Source: Sphingobacterium zeae (GTDB lineage Bacteria; Bacteroidota; Bacteroidia; Sphingobacteriales; Sphingobacteriaceae). From it: a stretch of 64,000 nucleotides of DNA. Numbering within the stretch: the first letter of the stretch is position 1; every line of letters begins with the position of its first letter. The position numbers and the translations under genes were made by a program. A model generated the notes under the pieces. It made no database searches, was not told where the DNA came from, and saw only the letters and a list, made by a program, of their open reading frames with translations. The stretch spans positions 4,030,001 to 4,094,000 of the forward strand of contig NZ_JAUTBA010000001.1 in assembly GCF_030818895.1 (NCBI RefSeq), in the 5' to 3' direction. Positions 9,578-19,060 of the stretch are shown piece by piece.

Positions 9578-10576
9578 TTAAATCACCTGAAAACCGCCAA
9601 AATAAGGATCTTCATCATCCAAAAAAATGGTATTATAACCCGTTATGCGTGCCCAGCCTTCGATCGATGGGACAATGGCCGGCCGACCATCCACGGTTGT
9701 CTCCGCTTCGATTTTACCGGTAAATTGCGAACCTATATAGCTTTCATGTATAAATTCGGTTCCTTTTTTGAGTTTTCCCTTTGCATACCACTGCGCCATA
9801 CGGGCTGATGTACCAGTACCACATGGTGAACGATCCAGGGCATTATCTCCAACCAATACGGCGTTGCGTCCAGATGAATTAGAAAGCTTTGGATTGCCTG
9901 TCCATTGGATGTGGGTCAATCCATGTATATTGGCATCTTCGGGATGAACAAAAGAATATTTTTCGTTTAGCAACAGGCGGATTATCTTACCATAATGAAT
10001 CAGTTGGCTCGCAGAATAGGAGCTAATATCATCAAAATTAGCCTGCGGATCGATAATGCCGTAGAAGTTTCCACCATAAGCAACATCAACGCTGATGTTA
10101 CCTAGATCGGGGCAATCGACCGTTAGCCCTTCAGCATATAAAAAGGACTTGACGTTGGTAAGCTTCACGCTTTTCACCTTAGGTCCCTCTTGCTCATAGT
10201 CAATATGTACAAGTCCGGCCGGAGTTTCCAACCTCAATTTTCCGGGAACCTTAGGTTGAACGAGCCCCTCCTCAATGGCAATGGTCACGGTGCCTATCGT
10301 TCCATGTCCACACATTGGCAGACAGCCACTGGTCTCAATGTAAAGGACACCGATATCATTTTGCGGATCAAAGGGGGGATAAAGCATACTTCCGCTCATC
10401 ATGTCGTGCCCTCTTGGCTCAAACATCAATCCCATACGAATCCAATCGTAGTCACGTATAAAATGTAATCTGCGCTCCATCATGGAATTTCCCGCTAATA
10501 ACGGGGCTCCCCCGGCTACCAATCGCACGGGACAACCACAGGTATGCGAATCAATACAAAAAAAAGTTTTCTTCAT
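9578..10576 (-). CDS. 4-hydroxyproline 2-epimerase (proline racemase family)
   Basis: The 332-residue protein has both catalytic cysteines of the proline racemase fold: MCGHGTIG near residue 88 and SPCGTGTSARMAQ near residue 250. The Cys/Cys pair is what separates racemases and epimerases from the Thr/Cys dehydratases of the same fold. The family interconverts trans-4-hydroxy-L-proline and cis-4-hydroxy-D-proline; the neighbouring D-amino-acid oxidoreductase, deaminase and aldehyde dehydrogenase make hydroxyproline rather than proline the likely substrate. It is cytoplasmic, with no signal peptide. The gap to the aldehyde dehydrogenase gene upstream is 38 bases. Confidence 0.93.
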   Translation of the reverse strand: MKKTFFCIDSHTCGCPVRLVAGGAPLLAGNSMMERRLHFIRDYDWIRMGLMFEPRGHDMMSGSMLYPPFDPQNDIGVLYIETSGCLPMCGHGTIGTVTIAIEEGLVQPKVPGKLRLETPAGLVHIDYEQEGPKVKSVKLTNVKSFLYAEGLTVDCPDLGNISVDVAYGGNFYGIIDPQANFDDISSYSASQLIHYGKIIRLLLNEKYSFVHPEDANIHGLTHIQWTGNPKLSNSSGRNAVLVGDNALDRSPCGTGTSARMAQWYAKGKLKKGTEFIHESYIGSQFTGKIEAETTVDGRPAIVPSIEGWARITGYNTIFLDDEDPYFGGFQVI

Positions 10577-10614
10577 TTCTGATTCCTTGTTGTTGATATG
10601 CTCATTTGTTTAAA

Positions 10615-12072
10615 TTATGCTTTCGTCCATCGCTGATTGACCAAACGGTCAATTTGTAATGGATTTCCATCTTGCAATTCTTTCGGTAAAAATTCATTTG
10701 GCCAATTCTGAAAGCTAAAAGGTCGGAGGAAACGCTTTACCGCATCGGGTCCTACAGAAGTGAAACGCGCATCTGTGGTTGCCGGAAAAGGGCCACCGTG
10801 CTGCATGGCATATTGAACTTCTACGCCTGTTGGCATACCCTGAAACAAAAGCCTTCCGCATCTATCCTGTGCCAAGGCAAAAAGATTCTGACATTCGCGA
10901 ATATCATGCGTCGATGCCGCAAAAGTGATGGTAATCTGTCCTTCGAGCTGCTCCATTACCTGTTTCATTTCGTTGAGATCCGCACAAGATATAATTAGTC
11001 CAAAAGGTCCAAAGACCTCTTCCAATAACTTAGGATTAGCCAAAACTTGGCTTGCCTCCGTTTCCACAAGTAGCGGCTGAGCAAAATCTTGCGCTTCATT
11101 ATTCTGTCCCTCTTCCAATATACGGACAGCATCGTATTGAATCATTTGCTCTTTTAAACGGTTGTAGCTTTCCAAAATTCCTGCGTGCAGCATTTTGCCA
11201 GTGGTGGCAGCTTGAAGTTCTTTTTTCAACTCCGCTTTAAGATAATCCAGCTGTTCGCCTCCGACACTTACCAAAACACCTGGATTAGTACAAAACTGAC
11301 CAACACCCAAAAGTAGTGAGGAAATATACTGCTTTGCAAATGCTTCAAAATTGTTAGCAAGGTAATCAGGTAAAAGAAAGACCGGATTTACGCTTCCCAT
11401 TTCAGCAAATACCGGAATAGGATCGGGCCTTGACTGTCCGAGATCAAACAAGGCTTTCCCGCCATGAAAGGAGCCTGTAAATGCGACCGCCTTCACACAG
11501 CTATGGCGGACCAACTGCTGCCCCGTATCAAAAGAATCTGACACCACATGACTAAAAACACCATTTGAAGCACCATACATTGAAACCGCACGATCAATAG
11601 CGTCAGCCATTAATTGCGAGGTTTTAAGATGAGCAGGATGAGCTTTTACAATAACCGAACAGCCTGCACCAATGGCACTTGCTGTATCTCCGCCAGCAGT
11701 CGAAAAGGCGAAAGGGAAATTACTAGCGCCAAAGACGACAACTGGACCGAGTCCTTTGTTATATTTCCTTAAATCAAATTGGCCATTTGGATCCCGATCT
11801 ATCCGAGCTTCACTGTATAAACCTGTGCGGACGGCATCGGCATACAGACGCCATTGATTGACGGTTCTCGCCTTTTCCCCTTGCAGTCTTCCCAAAGGAA
11901 GTGCCGTTTCCAGATGAGCTGTTTCAATCAATATTTCGCCCAATCCCTCAATCTCAGCGGCAATAGCATACATTAATTCCGCTCTTTCAGTGACATCAGT
12001 TTTCTGAAGAAACTGAAATCCAGTATCTGCCTGTTTTACGACGTAATCAATGTCATTTTGCGTTCTATCCAT
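10615..12072 (-). CDS. Alpha-ketoglutaric semialdehyde dehydrogenase
   Basis: This aldehyde dehydrogenase (485 residues from the chosen start) oxidises alpha-ketoglutaric semialdehyde to alpha-ketoglutarate, the last step of hydroxyproline breakdown. The catalytic cysteine lies in GVGQFCTNPG and the general-base glutamate in FAEMGSVNP, both typical of the KGSADH branch. I chose the ATG at 12072; a TTG in the same frame 11 codons upstream (12105) would add a lysine-rich extension not expected for the family. An AAAGGA lies directly before the ATG, closer than a normal ribosome site. A 168-base gap separates it from the deaminase gene. Confidence 0.92.
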   Translation of the reverse strand: MDRTQNDIDYVVKQADTGFQFLQKTDVTERAELMYAIAAEIEGLGEILIETAHLETALPLGRLQGEKARTVNQWRLYADAVRTGLYSEARIDRDPNGQFDLRKYNKGLGPVVVFGASNFPFAFSTAGGDTASAIGAGCSVIVKAHPAHLKTSQLMADAIDRAVSMYGASNGVFSHVVSDSFDTGQQLVRHSCVKAVAFTGSFHGGKALFDLGQSRPDPIPVFAEMGSVNPVFLLPDYLANNFEAFAKQYISSLLLGVGQFCTNPGVLVSVGGEQLDYLKAELKKELQAATTGKMLHAGILESYNRLKEQMIQYDAVRILEEGQNNEAQDFAQPLLVETEASQVLANPKLLEEVFGPFGLIISCADLNEMKQVMEQLEGQITITFAASTHDIRECQNLFALAQDRCGRLLFQGMPTGVEVQYAMQHGGPFPATTDARFTSVGPDAVKRFLRPFSFQNWPNEFLPKELQDGNPLQIDRLVNQRWTKA

Positions 12073-12157
12073 TCCTTTTGTTTTTATTGTAAGTAGTATC
12101 TTCAAAAATCAATAAAAACCTTCCCTATATTTCATCCCTTGTGGCTTGAATATAAAT

Positions 12158-12219
12158 AAGAAGGTTCTTTCCGCCTATTATTAACAGACCTTAAAAAAGG
12201 AAATTTTCTGAACCTTCTT
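12158..12219. repeat. 10-bp inverted repeat in intergenic leader
   Basis: AAGAAGGTTC (12158-12167) and GAACCTTCTT (12210-12219) are perfect inverted repeats with a 42-base spacer, lying between the deaminase and aldehyde dehydrogenase genes of one operon. It may be an internal regulatory or processing hairpin; no promoter match was seen beside it. Confidence 0.5.
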
Positions 12220-12240
12220 TCAGAAAGCTCAGAAATGTTC

Positions 12241-13140
12241 CTATAGTTGTGGTCTAGTTGCGATTGAATCTGCAATAATTTTTTTCACCCGTTGCTCTTC
12301 CTCACCAATCAATGGTAATCGAGGGGCGCGAGTATAGGGTGTTGAAATTCCTTCGGCTGTTGCAGCTAATTTAATATATTGGACCAATTTAGGGTGAATA
12401 TCCAATTCTAATAAAGGCATAAACCAACGGTATATTTCTACGGCTTTGTTATACTCACCCGCCTTCACTAAATCGTACATAGCAACCGTTTCTTTAGGAA
12501 ACGCATCGACCAATCCAGCCACTAAGCCATCAGCTCCCAACATCAAGGACTCGAGCCCCAACGTATCTACACCGGCCATAATCTTTAATCGATCACCAAA
12601 ACGATTTTTCAATCGCGTGATATTGGTCAAATCGCGTGTAGACTCTTTCACCGCCTGAATATTTGGTTCTAACAATAGTTCCTCAAACATATCCAAGGAT
12701 ACATAAGTACTATAGTCAACAGGGTTATTATAGATTAAAATTGGCAGTTTGGTACTTTGCGCAACAGCACGAAAATAAGCGACAGCTTCTCTATCATCGG
12801 CTCTATAACGCATCGGTGGCAATAACATCAAACCATCTGCTCCTAATTCTTCACTGGTCTGAGCTACTTTGATCGCTGCAGCAGTTGTATTTTCTGCAAT
12901 ATTCAACAACACCGGTACACGCCCAGCGACAACTTTCAACGCATATGTCAATAAATCATACTTTTCTTCCGTACTCAAAACACTTGCCTCTCCCAACGAT
13001 CCAGCGATAATCAAACCGTGAACACCTCCATCCAATTGTGCTTCAATGTTTTTACCAAACATATCAAAATCCAAATTTCCATTTTCATCAAATGGAGATA
13101 ACATTGCAGGGTAAATTCCTTCCCATTTAAATTGTGCCAT
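12241..13140 (-). CDS. Pyrroline-4-hydroxy-2-carboxylate deaminase (DapA family)
   Basis: The 299-residue protein is a dihydrodipicolinate-synthase-family TIM barrel. It has the YNNP segment with the catalytic Tyr and the Schiff-base Lys in AVKEST. In hydroxyproline catabolism this family deaminates 1-pyrroline-4-hydroxy-2-carboxylate to alpha-ketoglutaric semialdehyde, the substrate of the next enzyme in the operon. It is the first gene of the cluster; a TAGATTTG promoter element lies about 30 bases before the ATG. Related activities (N-acetylneuraminate lyase, true DapA) cannot be excluded by fold, but the neighbours argue strongly for the deaminase. Confidence 0.88.
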   Translation of the reverse strand: MAQFKWEGIYPAMLSPFDENGNLDFDMFGKNIEAQLDGGVHGLIIAGSLGEASVLSTEEKYDLLTYALKVVAGRVPVLLNIAENTTAAAIKVAQTSEELGADGLMLLPPMRYRADDREAVAYFRAVAQSTKLPILIYNNPVDYSTYVSLDMFEELLLEPNIQAVKESTRDLTNITRLKNRFGDRLKIMAGVDTLGLESLMLGADGLVAGLVDAFPKETVAMYDLVKAGEYNKAVEIYRWFMPLLELDIHPKLVQYIKLAATAEGISTPYTRAPRLPLIGEEEQRVKKIIADSIATRPQL

Positions 13141-13167
13141 AGCGTATATTTTATTATTTCTTTATCA

Positions 13168-13175
13168 CAAATCTA
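13168..13175 (-). promoter_or_regulatory. Promoter -7 element of the hydroxyproline operon
   Basis: On the minus strand the bases read TAGATTTG, matching the Bacteroidota -7 consensus TAnnTTTG, 28 bases before the start codon at 13140. No clear TTTG -33 element is present at the proper spacing, which would fit activator dependence. Confidence 0.5.
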
Positions 13176-13217
13176 TCTGAAATAAGATACACAGTCTTCT
13201 TATGAATTAATCAACAC

Positions 13218-13234
13218 TGACCTAATATTGACCT
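13218..13234 (-). promoter_or_regulatory. AGGTCA direct repeat upstream of the hydroxyproline promoter
   Basis: Two identical minus-strand AGGTCA hexamers (13229-13234 and 13218-13223) are spaced exactly 11 bases apart, one helical turn, some 45-65 bases before the -7 element. This is the geometry of an activator site; the activator is not encoded next to the operon in this window. Confidence 0.35.
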
Positions 13235-13507
13235 TTTCCAGCAAAATCATCCATGACAAACCTGAAGAACGGCTTTTTACCTAAAATGGAGACATGAAAC
13301 TCTTTTCAGCAGGAGATGTAGCTATTTTAAGATACAATTAGGTATGAACCACTTCAATGTAAGTTCAACATTTATAATAAGATTTACAAAAAATGGGCTA
13401 TAAAAAGTACGTTTTCAATTCATAAGGGATGCGTCGGCTTTTATATGTCATTATTCCACGTTTTGAGCGTTCTTTATAACAATTACAACGATAGCGACTA
13501 TAACCAA

Positions 13508-13539
13508 CAAAGGTTGCACTGTCTGACAGGCAACCTTTG
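13508..13539 (-). terminator. Terminator hairpin of the metal efflux operon
   Basis: CAAAGGTTGC (13508-13517) pairs with GCAACCTTTG (13530-13539), and CTGT/ACAG inside the loop can extend the helix. It lies 30 bases behind the stop of the RND gene. The U-tract on the minus strand is short, but the stem is strong. Confidence 0.6.
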
Positions 13540-13568
13540 CATCGTATATAATAATTAAAAATGGGTAA

Positions 13569-16500
13569 CTAATCGCGGCTCTCCTTTTTATATGCGTAAT
13601 AAAAAACTATTGGTAATATTGAAAAGGACAGTATCATACACATAATCAATCCGCCCACAATCATGATAGCTAGTGGCTTTTGAATTTCGGATCCCATTCC
13701 ATTGGAAAGCGCCGCTGGCAATAATCCCATTGCACCCATTAGAGCGATCATTAAAATCGGCCTTATACGGCTCTTCACAGCTTCATAAATAGCAGGCTTT
13801 AAACTCATTTTATGCAACAGATTTTCTTTCATAACCCCAATTAGAACAATACCGTCAATTGTCGCTACACCAAAAAGAATAATAAATCCAATGCCTGCCG
13901 AAATTCCAAAAGTTGTTCCGGTGACCCACAAGGAGATGAATCCGCCAATAAATGCAAAGGCGAGTGTCAGTGAAGATATCAGTGTATCTTTTACATTGCC
14001 AAAATTGGCATAAAGTAATAATAAAATTAAAATCAAAGAAATAGGAACGACATTCATCAACTGTTTGGTTGCGCGTTCTTTGCTTTCAAATTCGCCAGCC
14101 CATACCACTTTATAGGATTTAGGCAACTGAATATCCTTATCTATCTGCTTTTTTGCATCGGCAATAGTACTTCCCAAATCTCGTCCTTCAATGTTAAAAC
14201 CAACGCCGATATAACGGGAATTACCTTCTCTATAAATAAAAGCCGGGCCGGTATGATAATCTATTGTTGCAATCTCCCGTAGTGGCACTTTCTGATCATT
14301 CATTGTCGGTATGATGATATTTCCTATCTTTTCTGGATTATCACGATATGATTTTTGGAAGCGTAGGCGAACATCAAAAATACGCTCATTTTCGTAGAAA
14401 TGTGTAACAGATTGCCCACCAATAGTCATTTCGATAACAGACTGTACATCTTTGGTTGAAACACCATATTTAGCCATCTTTGAATCATGCAATTGGATAC
14501 GCAACTCAGGAAGGCCTATATTTTTAAAAACATTGACATCTGTGATGCCATCCACCTTTTTAAGCGACTCTGCAAATTTATTAGCTTTATTTTCTAAATC
14601 TTGTAAGTTTTCACCAAAAATTTTGATCACTAGCGGGCTTTTTACTCCTGCAACATATTCCTCTACGTTATCTTGAATCGGCTGGCTAAAACCAAAGTTA
14701 ATTCCAGGAAAAGTCTGTAGGCTGTCTCGCATCTGACCGATCAATTTCTCTTTTGACAGTTTACGTTTCCACTCACCCTGAGGTTTTAATTCAATATTGA
14801 ATTCTATATTAAAAAAACCTGTTGGATCTGTTCCATCATTGGGGCGGCCTGTCTGCGTCATAATAAACTCAATCTCATCAAACTGCTTCATCAATTTTGT
14901 CTTCATCGTTTTGGTCAATTTGACCGATTCTTCCAGATTGACACTGTTGGGTAGAGTTGCACGAACATAAATTGCACCCTCATTCAGCTTAGGAAGAAAC
15001 TCAGAACCATAGTGACTAAATCGAACAATACAAACTAACAACACACAGGCAAAAATTGATAACGTCCATTTTGGATGATCAAAAGCTTTCTTAAAACCTT
15101 TAAAAATGGCATTTCGACTAACTTTAGTGATCTTATTTTCATCCTCTTTGATATTTTTTTTCAGCAAGTATTTACACATGGCGGGCACATAGGTCAAACT
15201 CAGGATCAATGAACCTAACAAAGCATAACCGAGTGTGAAAGCCAATGGTGAGAACATCTTTCCTTCCACCTTTTGAAAAGAGAAGATCGGAGTCAACGCG
15301 ACGATTAAAATCAACAGGGCAAAAAAGATATATCCGGCTACTGAACCCGCACTTTTTTTGATAATTCCTAACTTGGATATCTTATTAAAACGGGCTGTCC
15401 CAAGCCGATGTGCCTCTTTTTCCAGAGACACAAAAACAGTTTCTACAATGACTAGTGTACCCTCGAGCAGCAGTCCAAAGTCTAGGGCTCCCATGGAGAT
15501 CAAATTGGCCGGCAATCCTTGAATCTTCAATAAGATGATTGCGAATAGGAAAGCTAATGGAATAACAGATGCTACGATAAAAGTTGTCTTCCAGTTGTTT
15601 AAAAAGATAAAGACGATAATCGAAACGAGCAGGACTCCCTCTATCAGATTTTTAGAGACTGTATGTACCGTATTGTTCACCAATTTCGTACGATCTATTA
15701 CGGGTTCAATCTTGACATTTTCGGGTAAAATACGTTCATTCAATTCCGCTATTTTTTCTTTTAGCTTTGTCACCACTGCAGATGGATTTTCTCCCCTAAG
15801 CATAATGACAATTCCCTGGACAAGATCATCTTCTTGATTAAGACCTACCTGCCCGAGCCTAGGCTTGGCCCCTAATTCTACTTCTGCGACATGCTTGACT
15901 AGTATCGGTGTATTGCCCACCACTTTGATTAATATATTGCCTATATCATCGATTTTATCCAACAACCCAACACCTCGTACCACATAGGCCTGATTACCTT
16001 TTTGGATAACATCTCCGCCAACATTGATATTCGACCGCGATACGGCCTCATATACATCCAACGGCGAAAGGTTATAATTGGCCAATTCTGTTGGATTGAT
16101 TTTTATTTCGTAAATCTTTTCCTCGCCCCCAAAACTAACGACGTCTGCCACGCCGGGCACACCCACGAGTTCCCGTTCAATCACCCAATCCTGAATGGCA
16201 GAAACCTCTTTAATCGGAAGATTACTCTTCACCACATAGCGAAAAATTTCTCCTGTTGCGCCAGACGGTGGTTCAATGGAACTTTCAGCGCCTTCTGGCA
16301 ATTCAATAGAGCGCATTTTATTACCTGCATATTGCTGTGCGTAAAAGTCTGCTACACCATCTTCAAATTGAATTGTTACAACAGATAAACCAAATAATGA
16401 TATCGAGCGAACATCCGTTTTCTTTGGAATCGTATTCATTTCTTTGGTGACTGGCAGTGTGACGAACTTTTCTATTTCCTCAGCACTGCGTCCCGGCCAT

Positions 16501-16664
16501 TGCGTGATAATCCTAACCCTTGTATTGGTAACATCGGGAAAGGCTTCAATCGGTGTATGCAAATAGGCATATATACCGCCGAATAACAATGCCATCGTAA
16601 AAAAAAGGACGACCAAGGAGTGTTTCAATGAGAATGAAACAATATTTTGTACAACTTTCTTCAT
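13569..16664 (-). CDS. CzcA/CusA-type RND heavy-metal efflux pump
   Basis: The 1031-residue inner-membrane protein has the RND layout: one N-terminal helix, a periplasmic loop starting FPDVTNTRV, a block of helices, a second loop and a final helix block. Length and the motif WPGRSAEEIEKFVTLPV place it in the heavy-metal efflux branch. It would export divalent or monovalent metal cations by proton antiport. The proton-relay motif in the fourth helix reads ALDFGLLLEGTLVIVE: the position that is usually Asp in CzcA-like pumps is Glu here. It forms a tripartite system with the adaptor and outer-membrane genes directly upstream, only 1 base after the adaptor gene. Confidence 0.93.
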   Translation of the reverse strand: MKKVVQNIVSFSLKHSLVVLFFTMALLFGGIYAYLHTPIEAFPDVTNTRVRIITQWPGRSAEEIEKFVTLPVTKEMNTIPKKTDVRSISLFGLSVVTIQFEDGVADFYAQQYAGNKMRSIELPEGAESSIEPPSGATGEIFRYVVKSNLPIKEVSAIQDWVIERELVGVPGVADVVSFGGEEKIYEIKINPTELANYNLSPLDVYEAVSRSNINVGGDVIQKGNQAYVVRGVGLLDKIDDIGNILIKVVGNTPILVKHVAEVELGAKPRLGQVGLNQEDDLVQGIVIMLRGENPSAVVTKLKEKIAELNERILPENVKIEPVIDRTKLVNNTVHTVSKNLIEGVLLVSIIVFIFLNNWKTTFIVASVIPLAFLFAIILLKIQGLPANLISMGALDFGLLLEGTLVIVETVFVSLEKEAHRLGTARFNKISKLGIIKKSAGSVAGYIFFALLILIVALTPIFSFQKVEGKMFSPLAFTLGYALLGSLILSLTYVPAMCKYLLKKNIKEDENKITKVSRNAIFKGFKKAFDHPKWTLSIFACVLLVCIVRFSHYGSEFLPKLNEGAIYVRATLPNSVNLEESVKLTKTMKTKLMKQFDEIEFIMTQTGRPNDGTDPTGFFNIEFNIELKPQGEWKRKLSKEKLIGQMRDSLQTFPGINFGFSQPIQDNVEEYVAGVKSPLVIKIFGENLQDLENKANKFAESLKKVDGITDVNVFKNIGLPELRIQLHDSKMAKYGVSTKDVQSVIEMTIGGQSVTHFYENERIFDVRLRFQKSYRDNPEKIGNIIIPTMNDQKVPLREIATIDYHTGPAFIYREGNSRYIGVGFNIEGRDLGSTIADAKKQIDKDIQLPKSYKVVWAGEFESKERATKQLMNVVPISLILILLLLYANFGNVKDTLISSLTLAFAFIGGFISLWVTGTTFGISAGIGFIILFGVATIDGIVLIGVMKENLLHKMSLKPAIYEAVKSRIRPILMIALMGAMGLLPAALSNGMGSEIQKPLAIMIVGGLIMCMILSFSILPIVFYYAYKKESRD

Positions 16665-16665
16665 C

Positions 16666-17772
16666 CTATTTATTTATCAATTCATCAAATACAATCAGCT
16701 CATTTTCAGTCATCACCTGATCCCCCTCAGCCATTCCTGTTTTGACGAAAGCATAGGTTTCATTCTCAGCAACAATGTCTACTGGCTTTACAGCTAAATC
16801 ACAATCATTCTTATAGAGAACTACAAAATTCTGATTGTTGTGAAGAATAATTGCATCTTTGGGTATGGCCAACATGTGCTCTTCCTGTCCAGAAACGGCT
16901 TTTTCTACCAACACATCTACACTCATGCCGGGCTTTAATCTCAAGTCTTTGTTTAACAATTTTATACGCGCTTTAACAACACGTTCATCTGGATCAAAAA
17001 AATTCGCTACTTGATCAATATACCCTTCAAAAGATTCTCCTTTATAAGCTAATGTTGTGATCTTGACTGGAGCACCATTTTTTACAAAAGGCAGGTTATT
17101 TGCATAAATATTGACCGAAACCCATACTTCATTCAGTTTACTAACCGACAGTAACTCCGTATCATCGCCAACTGTCATACCGGGGCTCACCTTTTTATCT
17201 ACAATATAACCAGCTTTAGGCGCACGGATGTAAAACATACCGTTTTCTAATGATCCATTGAGCAGATTCATATTGGCCTTTACATTGCGAATTCCGATCT
17301 GTATGGCTTTCAGTTCACTGTCCATCTCTTCCAGCTCGCGTTGCGAAGCCATACCATCTTTCAGCAAGCTGTGCAGACTCTCCAATTTACGCTCCGTCAA
17401 GCGCTTACTATTTTCGAGCTCACGTAGCTCCTTTCCCAAATCATTGACTGACGTGCCCTTAAGCGATACAAGAATCTGTCCTTTCTCCACGTAGTCACCC
17501 ATTTTGAACGAGACAGACTGTACGATACCGGGTATCGGACTCTTCAGCGCTGCCAGTTCATCCTGATCATATTGGATCACACCATTCAAAGCAATCTGTT
17601 CAGATACTGCCCTCTTCTTTATAGCATCAATTTTAATTTGGTTTTTGAAATCAGCACTAAGGCAGAAACCTTTGGTTGACGGGATAGCCTCCTCTTCATT
17701 CTTTGTTGACTGACATCCCCAAATTACACAGATGGACATCAAGGTTAATGGCATTAATAAGCTTCTTTTCAT
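16666..17772 (-). CDS. RND efflux periplasmic adaptor (CzcB-like lipoprotein)
   Basis: This 368-residue membrane-fusion protein bridges the RND pump and the TolC-like channel. An N-terminal signal ends at the cysteine of VIWGCQ, a lipobox with an unusual Trp, so the mature protein is probably a lipoprotein. A biotinyl/lipoyl-like half motif (SPIPGIVQSV), a coiled-coil hairpin around residues 130-180 and a second lipoyl half (APKAGYIVDKKV) follow in order. Its ATG overlaps the stop of the upstream TolC-like gene by one base and its stop is adjacent to the RND start, so the three are co-translated. Confidence 0.92.
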   Translation of the reverse strand: MKRSLLMPLTLMSICVIWGCQSTKNEEEAIPSTKGFCLSADFKNQIKIDAIKKRAVSEQIALNGVIQYDQDELAALKSPIPGIVQSVSFKMGDYVEKGQILVSLKGTSVNDLGKELRELENSKRLTERKLESLHSLLKDGMASQRELEEMDSELKAIQIGIRNVKANMNLLNGSLENGMFYIRAPKAGYIVDKKVSPGMTVGDDTELLSVSKLNEVWVSVNIYANNLPFVKNGAPVKITTLAYKGESFEGYIDQVANFFDPDERVVKARIKLLNKDLRLKPGMSVDVLVEKAVSGQEEHMLAIPKDAIILHNNQNFVVLYKNDCDLAVKPVDIVAENETYAFVKTGMAEGDQVMTENELIVFDELINK

Positions 17773-19043
17773 TAGACAATATCCTTTCCGATTAAATACA
17801 TCAATTCTTCTTTATACTGTAGGTATTTGATCCTACGTTCCAATATCGATTCCTTATTTTCCATATAATTATTGATAAAGTCTATAAATTCAACAATGGT
17901 CAATCTTCGCTCTTGAAAATTTCGGACATAGCGCTCCAGCGCTACATCAAGATTATGATCAAAGCCTGTATTCATCGTTTTCAAACTCGCTTCGAGATTG
18001 GTCAAGCGCGCCGAAAGAAAATCAATTTCGCGTTCGATGTCGATACGAAATTGCTCGATTTCCACTTTATTTTTCTCAAGTTCCAGTTTAGCGATTTTGA
18101 TATTGCCCTGATTCCGATTAAATAAAGGAAGATCCATGGCCACCCCCAACCCTACAAAATCACGCATAATATTTCCACCGCGGTCATAATTGATTGACAC
18201 CTTCAAGTCCGGTATACGTTCTGCCTTTTCTATTTTCAGCTGAGCATCACTTTTTTTGAATTCGTTTTGGACGATTTTATAGTCGCTTCGATTATTAAGG
18301 GCCATCATTTTCCACTCCTGTTTTTTTTCCTGCAAAAAATGTGGCATGTCAATCGTATCTGCTATTGTGAGTGCGGCTCCCTTGTTCCCGAGGTATTGCG
18401 CAACCGCATTCATTTTTTCAATTTTCTCCTGTTGAATTTCATTCAATTTGTTCCCAAAAGCGATAGATTCGCTTTGAATCCTGAGGTAGTCCATCTCACT
18501 TACATTGCCTTCTCTCCATTGATTTTGATAAGACTGAGCCAATGTCTGGAAGATATTGACCTGATTACCGTATAACTTTTCTTTCTCCTGCAAGATCTGT
18601 AATTCGAGACACTGACTCCGAAGATCATATTTCATGTTCCGCAGCAATTCTTGGAACTGAAGCTGCGCATTCTCTTTTTCCAGCAGCTGCAGTTGCACCC
18701 GTTTCTTTCTTTTACCAGCCATTTCGATAGTCTGTTCCAATTCGACCGACACCTGTTGGTATTTACCGTAATTGCCGATCAGCGCTGGAAGCGATTCGCT
18801 GGAGGAATTTTTCCAAAGATTGACCTCAGAAATTGAGATCGTTGGATTGGGCCACAACTTTTGCTGAAGCACAGCTGCCTCGGCTTGTTGCATATGAAAA
18901 CGTTGAGCCATTAAGTTCAGGTTATGGGTCAGGAAAATTTGTTCTATCTCTGATTTTTGTAAACGGTTTTCTCCGGCTTCCTGTGAAAATAGCTTACTAT
19001 TCAGGCCTAGTAGTAGCAATAATGTAATCTGTAGTTTTCTCAC
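17772..19043 (-). CDS. TolC-family outer membrane channel (CzcC-like)
   Basis: The 423-residue protein is an outer-membrane efflux factor: signal peptide ending LFSQ, then two long helical repeats rich in Gln, Glu and Leu with the family's IDLPLFNRNQG-like turn (seen as AMDLPLFNRNQG near residue 300). It starts with GTG at 19043; no ATG lies nearby in frame. A TAGTTTTG promoter element about 20 bases upstream and a direct-repeat activator box support this start and mark it as the first gene of the pump unit. Confidence 0.91.
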   Translation of the reverse strand: MRKLQITLLLLLGLNSKLFSQEAGENRLQKSEIEQIFLTHNLNLMAQRFHMQQAEAAVLQQKLWPNPTISISEVNLWKNSSSESLPALIGNYGKYQQVSVELEQTIEMAGKRKKRVQLQLLEKENAQLQFQELLRNMKYDLRSQCLELQILQEKEKLYGNQVNIFQTLAQSYQNQWREGNVSEMDYLRIQSESIAFGNKLNEIQQEKIEKMNAVAQYLGNKGAALTIADTIDMPHFLQEKKQEWKMMALNNRSDYKIVQNEFKKSDAQLKIEKAERIPDLKVSINYDRGGNIMRDFVGLGVAMDLPLFNRNQGNIKIAKLELEKNKVEIEQFRIDIEREIDFLSARLTNLEASLKTMNTGFDHNLDVALERYVRNFQERRLTIVEFIDFINNYMENKESILERRIKYLQYKEELMYLIGKDIV

Positions 19044-19060
19044 CTAATTTTGAATTTCTA

